From: Claveliimonas acetigenes
GTDB lineage: Bacteria; Bacillota; Clostridia; Lachnospirales; Lachnospiraceae
Length of the DNA stretch: 50,838 bases
Direction: 5' to 3'
NCBI RefSeq assembly: GCF_025567385.1
Contig: NZ_JAOQJU010000023.1
Span: 1 to 50,838 of the forward strand
Part shown: in pieces, positions 30,486 through 37,981 of the stretch
Numbering within the stretch: the stretch's first letter is position 1
Layout: every line of letters begins with the position of its first letter
Notes under the pieces: model-generated
The model's input: the letters and a program-made list of their open reading frames with translations, nothing else
The model's database searches: none
Told to the model about the DNA's origin: nothing
Position numbers and translations under genes: made by a program

Positions 30486-32510
30486 TTGGCGGATAACATA
30501 CAGCATGAAGATTTCGGGGAAAAGATCAGCGGCGCGAAAAAAGACTTATGGAAGGACCGGGGGCTCTATGTGAACGACCTGGACGCCATGAATGAGCGCG
30601 AAGCCGAGAAATTTGTAAAAAAGGATAATATCTGGAAGAAACCGGATTATCAGGCCATGCTTGATGATGGGATTCCCCTTGGCGTGGTGTATTTCATCAA
30701 AAAGGCGAGGGACGGATTAAATGCCTCCCCGCAGTATTACCGCAGGGATGATACGCCGGAGAAACGCCTTGCAAGGCAGAAAGAATATATCCAGACGGTA
30801 CGGGAGCTGCAGGGCGCGGTTTCGGAAGTCCGCACCGTGGAGGACGCCATGCAGGTCTATGACCGTTTCTTTGTGGAAAACGGGTATCTGGAACAGGTGC
30901 AGGGCTGGGGCAGCGGCACCCATTACCAGGTGACGGAGAAGGGCCGTGAGAACCCGGCCATTACAAACAAGCTGTCCAATACCCTGATGGTCCGCTCGGC
31001 AGGATATTTTGAGCGGAACTTCACACAGAAAGCACAGAAGGAACAGTTTGGCGTTTCCAAAGACCAGAAGGTGCCGAAGGGCTATGCGATCCATTTCAAC
31101 GACGGGAAGAATACTTATTCCAAAAATAATGACTGGAAACCTGATACCTGGTATGTGACGAAGGGCTATTCCATCTTACAGACAAATTTTGAAACGCGGG
31201 AGGCTGCCCTGAAATGGGTGCAGGAGCTGGCAAAAGGCCGCAGCAAAAGCGGAAAGACGCGGTTTGTGCCTCCACAGCTTATCGCTGTGCGGCGAACCGG
31301 GCCGGATTACAGGAACGGCGCAGAGATTACCGGGCAGCACTACCTTGATACCTTCGGATTCCGCGGCGGTGAGTTTGGGAACTGGATGAACCAGAATGAC
31401 CGGCAGGCTTCCCTCAACATGGGGTTTGAAGCACTCAAAGATTTGGCGGCAGCCCTGCAGGTCAGCGACAAAGATATTGCCTATCAGGGGACGCTTGCTA
31501 TCGCTTTCGGCGCCAGGGGCAGCGGCAATGCGGCAGCCCACTATGAACCGCTTCGCAAGGTTATCAATCTCACGAAGATGCACGGGGCCGGCTCTTTGGC
31601 ACATGAATGGTGGCACGGGTTGGACGATTACCTGGGTACGAAAATGGGCGTAAAGGGGATGCTCTCAGAACAGCCCCGCCTCTATGCGCCATTTCAGAAG
31701 TTAATTGAAGCCATGAAATATAAACCGGAGACACCGGAGCAGGCGGCGAAACGCACCGAAGCACAGACAGAGCGCACCCGGAAAAACGCGGCAAGCTGGC
31801 TGGATTCTGCGGTGCTCGGTTCCTTGAAACGGCATGGCAATGAGGAACAGCTGGAAACTTACGCGGTTCTCAGGGAGGCGTTTCTGTCCGGCGAGGCCGG
31901 CTCCGTGGAACAGATCAGTGCCTTTAAGAAGTCTGTCACCGGGCGGGTGATCCCCAAAAGTGAGCGGGAAAGGCTGGAAATATTCGAGCACATGCTGTCC
32001 GGGATGCAGGCACAGGAGGCCCCGCAGATTGGACGTGTGGAGACCGATTTTTACCGAAATTCCGTGCGCATGGGAAAGGAATGTGAAAAGGACGGCGGCT
32101 ATTGGGACAGCAACGTGGAAATGACCGCCAGGGCCTTTGCCTGTTACATCAAGGATAAGCTGCCCTATCAATCGGATTATCTGGTGGGCCATGCGGATTG
32201 TGCCGTTACCTTTGTTTCCGATAAAGACGGAAAAATGGAGGTTTTGAAAGCCTATCCTGAAGGTGAGGAACGGCGGGCTATCAACGCGGTATTTGACGAG
32301 ATCGTGGCAGACCTGAAACGGGAGCAGATACTTACCCATTCGGATGTGACGCTGCCCCTTCCGGCGCAGCCATTAGCAGAGAATGAGCAGATTTCCATAT
32401 TTACGGCAGAGCGGCCTTCGGTCATGGCGCAGCTTGCAGCGGCGAAGCCGGCAGAAAAAACTACCCCGGCACAGGCGGTCCCGAAAAAGAGCCGTGTGCC
32501 GGAGATTTAA
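30486..32510 (+). CDS. LPD1-domain protein with HEWWH metallopeptidase motif
   Basis: A 674-residue large polyvalent-type protein. A TTG at 30,486 is the likely start (MADNIQHEDFGEKISGAKKD), with GGAGGTGAT upstream. The N-terminal ~120 residues are helical. The LPD1 region spans about 240-390 and includes HFNDGKNTYSKNNDWKPDTW, FRGGEFGNWMNQNDRQASLN and MHGAGSLAHEWWHGLDDYLG, where HEWWH fits the HExxH zinc-binding site of zincins. A later part (MERTARAFACYIKDKLPYQS-like, here VEMTARAFACYIKDKLPYQS) is also characteristic of this domain. LPD1 domains occur in polyproteins of conjugative elements and phages, possibly entering recipient cells. Peptidase activity is inferred from the motif only. Confidence 0.82.
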   Translation: MADNIQHEDFGEKISGAKKDLWKDRGLYVNDLDAMNEREAEKFVKKDNIWKKPDYQAMLDDGIPLGVVYFIKKARDGLNASPQYYRRDDTPEKRLARQKEYIQTVRELQGAVSEVRTVEDAMQVYDRFFVENGYLEQVQGWGSGTHYQVTEKGRENPAITNKLSNTLMVRSAGYFERNFTQKAQKEQFGVSKDQKVPKGYAIHFNDGKNTYSKNNDWKPDTWYVTKGYSILQTNFETREAALKWVQELAKGRSKSGKTRFVPPQLIAVRRTGPDYRNGAEITGQHYLDTFGFRGGEFGNWMNQNDRQASLNMGFEALKDLAAALQVSDKDIAYQGTLAIAFGARGSGNAAAHYEPLRKVINLTKMHGAGSLAHEWWHGLDDYLGTKMGVKGMLSEQPRLYAPFQKLIEAMKYKPETPEQAAKRTEAQTERTRKNAASWLDSAVLGSLKRHGNEEQLETYAVLREAFLSGEAGSVEQISAFKKSVTGRVIPKSERERLEIFEHMLSGMQAQEAPQIGRVETDFYRNSVRMGKECEKDGGYWDSNVEMTARAFACYIKDKLPYQSDYLVGHADCAVTFVSDKDGKMEVLKAYPEGEERRAINAVFDEIVADLKREQILTHSDVTLPLPAQPLAENEQISIFTAERPSVMAQLAAAKPAEKTTPAQAVPKKSRVPEI

Positions 32511-32526
32511 GGAGGTGTGAAAGATT

Positions 32527-33357
32527 TTGGAAGAAAATAAAGATTACCGTGCTTACCGGTACGGCGATCATTTGGAACCAGGTGCAGAGCTGAAAATCGA
32601 GCACAGTGTTTCTTGTGAAGATGTGGATATTTCCTCCCTGATTACAATGGGCGCCGAAAATCTGGAGGCCATGCGCCAGGGAAGTATCGACGGTGAACAG
32701 AAAGCCTATGAGATTGTGGTCGCGGCGGCAAAGCAATGGGAAAAGCAGGCAGCCGCCACGCAGATGATCAACCGGGCGCTTTCTTACCTGCGAACCCCGG
32801 AGGTGGAGCATACCGCAAATGAATGGCGCAAAACCGACAACTGGCGGAATGACGAAGAAATCAGCAACCGTGTCTACCGCATGAGTTGTGGTATTTGGGA
32901 AGATACCAAATATGACCGGGAAACCAAACAGAGCGTACCGGTTGCCTGGTATGTGACCTGGGATGTCTATGTGAACTCCCCAAAGCAGGGTTATGGCGAA
33001 AAGATTGCCGGGCAGAATCAGAAACGCTACACGGACAAGGCCGCCGCTGAAAAGTATCTGGAAGGCCGGAAAAAAGCCTACTCCCATTTATTCACGGAAA
33101 TTTCCCCGCAGATACCAAAACAGTATGAGCACCATTTTACCGTGTATGGAGCACTCCTGCCGGGGTACACGGTGGAGGGTCAGGAACCGGCAAAACCAGA
33201 CCGCACCGCCACCGAAGTTTCGGAGGGCGGTATTTCTATACCTGAAAAGCCGGAGAAACCTTCCGTGCTGGGAAAGCTGTCTGCGGCCAAAACGCAGGAG
33301 AAAACACCTGCTGCTCCCGGTGCGGCAAATAAAAAGAAGGAGGATATGCAGCTATGA
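32527..33357 (+). CDS. Conserved conjugative-element protein, function unknown
   Basis: A 276-residue protein with TTG start at 32,527 (LEENKDYRAYRYGDHLEPGA), behind AAGGAGGTG. The core has VSCEDVDISSLITMGAENLE, SNRVYRMSCGIWEDTKYDRE and VPVAWYVTWDVYVNSPKQGY, a beta-rich fold I cannot name. The C-terminal 60 residues are low in complexity with KPEKPSVLGKLSAAKTQEKT, a motif shared with the C-terminus of the upstream LPD1 protein (VMAQLAAAKPAEKTTPAQAV). This shared tail suggests a common interaction tag in the element. The stop overlaps the next start. Confidence 0.7.
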   Translation: MEENKDYRAYRYGDHLEPGAELKIEHSVSCEDVDISSLITMGAENLEAMRQGSIDGEQKAYEIVVAAAKQWEKQAAATQMINRALSYLRTPEVEHTANEWRKTDNWRNDEEISNRVYRMSCGIWEDTKYDRETKQSVPVAWYVTWDVYVNSPKQGYGEKIAGQNQKRYTDKAAAEKYLEGRKKAYSHLFTEISPQIPKQYEHHFTVYGALLPGYTVEGQEPAKPDRTATEVSEGGISIPEKPEKPSVLGKLSAAKTQEKTPAAPGAANKKKEDMQL

Positions 33358-34457
33358 AGGTGTTAATGGTAGAGCCGGGCAAATCGCCCTATGAGACTGA
33401 AATTGAGGGCGGGCTGGAATCCTTGCAGACTGCCGTTGGCGGAGATATTCAGGCAACTTATCCCTTTGATGATCTGGTTGGACTGATCTGCAATGATGAA
33501 GGCAAGCTCATAGGTCTGCCCTTAAACCGGGCACTTTATGATGATGAGGGCCATTTGTACGATATTGTTCCCGGCAATTTTTTGATCGTCGGTTTGGGCG
33601 AAGAAGATTTTACAGACCTTCCCGCTGACCTGATGGAGAAATACACGGAGCGATTCAAATACCCGGAGAAGTTCTTCCGTCTGGCGGGTGAGATCGTTGC
33701 GGTGAAGCAGCCCCTCCCACCGGAAGAAAAGCAGCAGCCGGCTTCTGTCATGGAGGAACCGGGCAGGGATGACATAAGACTTGACGATACCACGGATTTG
33801 GCCTTTGACTTGGATGAATTTTTCAGGCAGAACAGCGGGGCCTATGCAGACCTGTACCCGGATTCCCATGCAGAGAAAGAGCGCATGGCGGACGAGCTGC
33901 TTTCAGGAGATACCGGAAAAATCCGAATGAGGCTGGCGGCATTTGAGCGCGAGGAACACATGGAGGGAGAAACAGCGCCGCTTTTAGCGCGTATTTCTTC
34001 CTATGAGAAAGAGTACGGGATCAGCGCTTATTCCATTTACCAGCTTGGCTTATCGGACAATACAGACAATCTCCGTTTTATGTCTCTTGACTGGCTGGAA
34101 AGCAAAGGGCTTTCCGTGGACCGGGATCATTACCAGATGGTCTATGCAATGCAGCGGGAACCGGGCGAAACACTGGAGGATATTTACAGGCGTTTTAATA
34201 TCGACCACCCGGAAGATTTCAGGGGCCACTCCCTTTCCGTTTCCGATGTGGTGGTCCTGCATGAGAATGGTGCAGACGCCGCATATTACGTGGACAGCAT
34301 CGGCTTCAAGGAGCTGCCGGGCTTCTTCGGCGCAGGCGCGCCGGAAGCGAAACGGGATGTTTCGGTGCGGGAGCAGCTTGACAATGCAAGAAAACAGGCG
34401 GCACAGACAGAGCCGAAAATATCGGATAAAAGGCCCAGAGAGCCGGAAAGGAGCTGA
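33354..34457 (+). CDS. DUF3846 plus YodL-domain protein
   Basis: A 367-residue accessory protein. The N-terminal ~110 residues match DUF3846 (MKVLMVEPGKSPYETEIEGG, GDIQATYPFDDLVGLICNDE, GLPLNRALYDDEGHLYDIVP). The middle is a linker. The C-terminal part is YodL/DUF4316-like (SIYQLGLSDNTDNLRFMSLD, YQMVYAMQREPGETLEDIYR, FNIDHPEDFRGHSLSVSDVV, AYYVDSIGFKELPGFF). Both domains are common in Tn1549/Tn916-like elements and phages with no settled activity. It overlaps the previous gene by four bases (ATGA). Confidence 0.85.
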   Translation: MKVLMVEPGKSPYETEIEGGLESLQTAVGGDIQATYPFDDLVGLICNDEGKLIGLPLNRALYDDEGHLYDIVPGNFLIVGLGEEDFTDLPADLMEKYTERFKYPEKFFRLAGEIVAVKQPLPPEEKQQPASVMEEPGRDDIRLDDTTDLAFDLDEFFRQNSGAYADLYPDSHAEKERMADELLSGDTGKIRMRLAAFEREEHMEGETAPLLARISSYEKEYGISAYSIYQLGLSDNTDNLRFMSLDWLESKGLSVDRDHYQMVYAMQREPGETLEDIYRRFNIDHPEDFRGHSLSVSDVVVLHENGADAAYYVDSIGFKELPGFFGAGAPEAKRDVSVREQLDNARKQAAQTEPKISDKRPREPERS

Positions 34458-34463
34458 TAGCTT

Positions 34464-35264
34464 ATGCTGATGGCAGTAGAAGGCCCCTATGCCCTGATGG
34501 TGCAGCCGGACGATATTTTAATTTCTCCCCGTGAGGTAGACGAGCATTTTGGAACGATGGTCTGCTTCCACTCCCGCTACGCACTGGGTGACAGTCACAA
34601 TTACATGGATAAAGATGATTTCCTGCGGGAGATGTATTTAGATACCGTGGGGCATGATGAAGCGGGTCTGAAACGCTATGAACATATGGTGAACATTGTG
34701 AGCAGCCGGTTCCGGCACGGGCCAAAGACGGAGGAACGGGCGGTTGATGACGCCATGCTGAAGGTGATCTCCGAAAAATACATTACGCTGCCCCTTTATC
34801 TCATGGATCACAGCGGCCTTGCCATGCAGACCACAAGTTTCAATGATCCCTGGGACAGCGGGCAAGTCGGTTGGATTTATGTTTCCAAAGAGAATGTCCT
34901 AAAAGAGTTCGGCGGCGAAAAAATGACCGGCACCATTCGGAAAAAGGCGGAGGATCTGATGCGCAGCGAAGTGGCCGCTTATGATTCCTACCTGCGGGGC
35001 GAGTGTTACGGCTTTGAGCTTTACAAAAACGGCGAGCTTACGGATAGCTGCTGGGGCTTCATGGGTGACTTGGCCGATGTCTGTAAAGATATGGCTGAAT
35101 ATCTCCCGGAGGGCTGTAAGAATATGGTGGACCACCTGGAGGAACAGGATCACCCGGCGACCATCATCAAGACGCTTTTGAAACATGCGAAAATCCAGGT
35201 GAACCAGGCGGCAAAAGCCTTTGAACATACCCCGCGCCAGCAGGTGATCGGGGACGCTCGTTAA
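34464..35264 (+). CDS. Conserved element protein (phage-shared hypothetical)
   Basis: A 266-residue protein beginning MLMAVEGPYALMVQPDDILI and six bases after the YodL gene. The central block LPLYLMDHSGLAMQTTSFND, PWDSGQVGWIYVSKENVLKE is a conserved signature also seen in many tailed phages. A later part, YDSYLRGECYGFELYKNGEL, then DSCWGFMGDLADVC, repeats the same family pattern. Function is unknown. A C-terminal helical tail (IIKTLLKHAKIQVNQAAKAF) follows. Confidence 0.75.
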   Translation: MLMAVEGPYALMVQPDDILISPREVDEHFGTMVCFHSRYALGDSHNYMDKDDFLREMYLDTVGHDEAGLKRYEHMVNIVSSRFRHGPKTEERAVDDAMLKVISEKYITLPLYLMDHSGLAMQTTSFNDPWDSGQVGWIYVSKENVLKEFGGEKMTGTIRKKAEDLMRSEVAAYDSYLRGECYGFELYKNGELTDSCWGFMGDLADVCKDMAEYLPEGCKNMVDHLEEQDHPATIIKTLLKHAKIQVNQAAKAFEHTPRQQVIGDAR

Positions 35265-35315
35265 ACAGTTATTTCCTATTTGTTATTACAGATTCTATCA
35301 GGAAGGAGGATGCAC

Positions 35316-35786
35316 ATGCAGGAAGAATTGGAACAGCGGACCGTTTCGGTCTCCATCCAGGCGGCAAAGCTGTCCGGGCGGGTGCTGCGTTCTGCGATTG
35401 CCGCTGTGCTCAGGAAAATGGAGCAGGAACGCACTACCCCGAAAGTCGGCAGGAACAGCATGAAACGGCTGACCTATAAAGACCCTGGAGCCAATACCAT
35501 TGAAGTGTCCGGCAGAATCCGCTCTTTTGAGCGGTACGCCAGGAAACACCAGGTCCGCTACCATATTGAAAAAGAGCTGGGGACCGATCCCCCGAAATGG
35601 ACGGTCTATTTCAAAGCAAACCAGGCGGACGCACTGACAGCGGCTTTTAAGGAATTTACGAGGAAGGATCTTACCCGCAGCACCAGGCCGTCGCTTCTTT
35701 CCCAGCTTCATAAATTTAAGGAGCTGGCGCAGGTGCTTGGCCGTGACCGGGTAAAGAACAAGGAACACGGAGGGCCGGAACGATGA
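35316..35786 (+). CDS. pcfB: PcfB-like conjugation protein (DUF3801)
   Basis: A 156-residue protein from ATG 35,316 (MQEELEQRTVSVSIQAAKLS), with AAGGAGG six to seven bases upstream. DUF3801/PcfB parts are visible: SGRVLRSAIAAVLRKMEQER, GKNSMKRL-like KVGRNSMKRLTYKDPGANTI, RYARKHQVRYHIEKELGTDP and VYFKANQADALTAAFKEFTR. In pCF10, PcfB accompanies the PcfC coupling protein; here the coupling protein gene follows with a four-base overlap. It probably helps recruit the relaxosome to the channel. Confidence 0.88.
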   Translation: MQEELEQRTVSVSIQAAKLSGRVLRSAIAAVLRKMEQERTTPKVGRNSMKRLTYKDPGANTIEVSGRIRSFERYARKHQVRYHIEKELGTDPPKWTVYFKANQADALTAAFKEFTRKDLTRSTRPSLLSQLHKFKELAQVLGRDRVKNKEHGGPER

Positions 35787-37627
35787 AGATAGATACCGAT
35801 GCCCTGAAAAAGCAGGTGATCCTCCATCTGCCCTATCTTCTGTTCCTTCTGGTCTTTGCGAAGCTGGGCGAGGCGGTTCGCCTTGCCCCCGGAGCGGATG
35901 CCTCACAGAAATTATTAGGGCTTTCCGAAGGTTTCTCACTGGCTTTTCAGAGTATGTGGCCGGGTGCGGCGCTGGACTGGCTGGTGGGATTATGCGGTGC
36001 GGTGATTGTGCGGCTGGCTGTCTATCTCAAAGGAAAGGATGCCAAAAAGTACCGCAAAAATGTGGAATACGGATCGGCCCGTTGGGGCAACAAAACAGAC
36101 ATTGCCCCTTTTATGGACCCGAAACCGGAAAACAACATTATCCTGACGCAGACCGAGGGGCTTATGATGTCCGGCAGGCCGAAGAATCCGGCCCATGCCC
36201 GCAATAAAAATGTGCTGGTAGTCGGTGGTTCCGGCTCTGGAAAGACGAGATTTTTTATCAAGCCCAATCTTATGCAGATGCACAGCTCCTATGTCGTCAC
36301 CGATCCGAAAGGTACGGTCTTGATTGAGGTGGGAAAGCTGTTAAGCCGCGGCACACCGAAACTGGATAAGGACGGCAACCCGGTCCGGGGAAAGAATGGA
36401 AAAATCGTGTATGAGCCTTATAAGATCAAGGTATTCAATACGATCAATTTTTCAAAAAGTATGCACTATAACCCTTTTGCCTACATTCACAATGAGAAGG
36501 ATATTCTGAAACTGGTGACAGTGCTGATCGCAAACACCAAAGGGGAAGGAAAATCCGGCGACGATTTCTGGGTCAAGGCCGAAACTTTGCTTTACACGGC
36601 ATTGATCGGCTATATTTATTATGAGGCCCCAACAAACGAGCAGAATTTTTCCACTCTGGTAGAAATGATAAACGCTATGGAGGTCCGGGAGGATGACGAA
36701 AGTTTCAAAAATGCCGTTGACCTTCTCTTTGACGCACTGGAACAGAAAGACCCGGACCACTTCGCCTTACGCCAGTATAAAAAATACAAACTTGCGGCGG
36801 GCAAGACAGCAAAATCTATCCTTATTTCCTGCGGTGCCAGACTTGCCCCCTTCGACATTAAGGAAGTCCGGGAGATCACTATGTATGACGAGTTGGAGCT
36901 TGACTTGGTTGGAGATAGGAAAACGGCGCTGTTTTTTATTATCAGCGATACGGACGCGACCTTCAATTTCCTTGTCAGCATGGCCTATACGCAGTTGTTC
37001 AATCTGCTGTGCGAGCGTGCCGATGACAAGTACGGCGGCAGGCTGCCGGTACATGTGCGGTGCCTGATCGACGAGGCCGCCAATATCGGGCAGATTCCAA
37101 ACCTGGAAAAACTGATGGCAACGATCCGTTCCAGGGAGATTTCGGCCTGTCTGGTCCTGCAGGCGCAGAGCCAGTTGAAGGCGCTTTATAAGGACAACAT
37201 GGACACCATCATCGGCAACTGTGACGCTTCCCTTTTCCTGGGAGGCAAGGAAGAAACCACGCTGAAAAGCTGGAACTCCCTGCTCGGAAAGGAAACCATT
37301 GATATGTATAACACCAGCGTCACCAAAGGCAACCAGGAATCCCACGGCCAGAACTTCCAGAAGTTGGGGAAGGATCTAATGTCGGTGGACGAGCTGGCCG
37401 TGATGGACGGAGGAAAATGTCTGCTGCAGATCAGAGGCGTGCGCCCTTTCCTCTCCCGGAAGTACGATATTACCAGACATCCAAATTACCGGCTGCTTTC
37501 CGATTTCAATGAGAAGAACGCTTTTGACATTGAGAAATTTTTATCTACAAAACTGCCGATGCGTCCCGGCGAGCTGTACCGCAATTATGAGGTCACAGCG
37601 GAGGATTTGGAGGCTCCGGCTATATGA
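35783..37627 (+). CDS. VirD4/TraG-type coupling protein
   Basis: A 614-residue type IV coupling protein that links the relaxosome to the secretion channel and drives DNA transport. The N-terminus has two membrane segments (about residues 13-27 and 64-82). Walker A is VVGGSGSGKT (residues 147-155), followed by SSYVVTDPKGT, the second conserved box, and Walker B/IDEAANIGQIPNLEKL near 425. The LQAQSQLKALYKDNMDTIIG and GGKEETTLKSWNSLLGKETI boxes are typical of the PcfC/TraG group. It overlaps pcfB (ATGA) and ends 130 bp before a terminator. It carries no intron, unlike three of the following conjugation genes. Confidence 0.94.
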   Translation: MKIDTDALKKQVILHLPYLLFLLVFAKLGEAVRLAPGADASQKLLGLSEGFSLAFQSMWPGAALDWLVGLCGAVIVRLAVYLKGKDAKKYRKNVEYGSARWGNKTDIAPFMDPKPENNIILTQTEGLMMSGRPKNPAHARNKNVLVVGGSGSGKTRFFIKPNLMQMHSSYVVTDPKGTVLIEVGKLLSRGTPKLDKDGNPVRGKNGKIVYEPYKIKVFNTINFSKSMHYNPFAYIHNEKDILKLVTVLIANTKGEGKSGDDFWVKAETLLYTALIGYIYYEAPTNEQNFSTLVEMINAMEVREDDESFKNAVDLLFDALEQKDPDHFALRQYKKYKLAAGKTAKSILISCGARLAPFDIKEVREITMYDELELDLVGDRKTALFFIISDTDATFNFLVSMAYTQLFNLLCERADDKYGGRLPVHVRCLIDEAANIGQIPNLEKLMATIRSREISACLVLQAQSQLKALYKDNMDTIIGNCDASLFLGGKEETTLKSWNSLLGKETIDMYNTSVTKGNQESHGQNFQKLGKDLMSVDELAVMDGGKCLLQIRGVRPFLSRKYDITRHPNYRLLSDFNEKNAFDIEKFLSTKLPMRPGELYRNYEVTAEDLEAPAI

Positions 37628-37755
37628 TGATGTAGCTGCCTGTTAAGGTTTCTGGCTTTGACGGGCTTTTTCTTTTCACCGGAAGGAGGTTTTATTGAGG
37701 ATTCGTGCACCTCCCTGACAACTGAATATTTTTTCAGGTATATCCTGAACTCTGC

Positions 37756-37803
37756 CGCCCCTGTGCTTTTTGTAAATGTTCTTGAAGCACAGGGGCGTTT
37801 TTT
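37756..37803 (+). terminator. Terminator between virD4 and Maff2
   Basis: CGCCCCTGTGCTT (37,756-37,768) and AAGCACAGGGGCG (37,785-37,797) pair perfectly and are followed by six T. It divides the operon after the coupling protein, so downstream genes need readthrough or a new promoter. Confidence 0.85.
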
Positions 37804-37866
37804 CGTTTCCGGCCTGATATGGCCACAACACAAAAACAATATTTCTTAAATTAAAGGAGGAACTTT

Positions 37867-37981
37867 ATGGCTTTTTTTGCAAGTGCGATTGATACCCTGA
37901 AAATCCTGGTTATTGCTCTGGGTGCCGGCCTCGGCGCATGGGGCGTTATCAACCTTCTGGAAGGTTATGGCAATGACAACC
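37867..37981 (+). CDS. Maff2 family membrane protein, exon 1
   Basis: The first 38 codons of a Maff2-type protein (MAFFASAIDTLKILVIALGA, GLGAWGVINLLEGYGNDN) and the first base of codon 39. Maff2 proteins are about 70 residues long with two membrane helices and lie before trbL in Tn1549-like elements, where they are thought to be pilin-like T4SS parts. AAAGGAGGAAC precedes ATG 37,867. A group II intron begins after C 37,981. Joining 37,867-37,981 to 40,743-40,843 restores GYGNDNPGAKSQGMKQ and a complete 71-residue protein. Unspliced, translation would stop after four intron codons. Confidence 0.9.
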
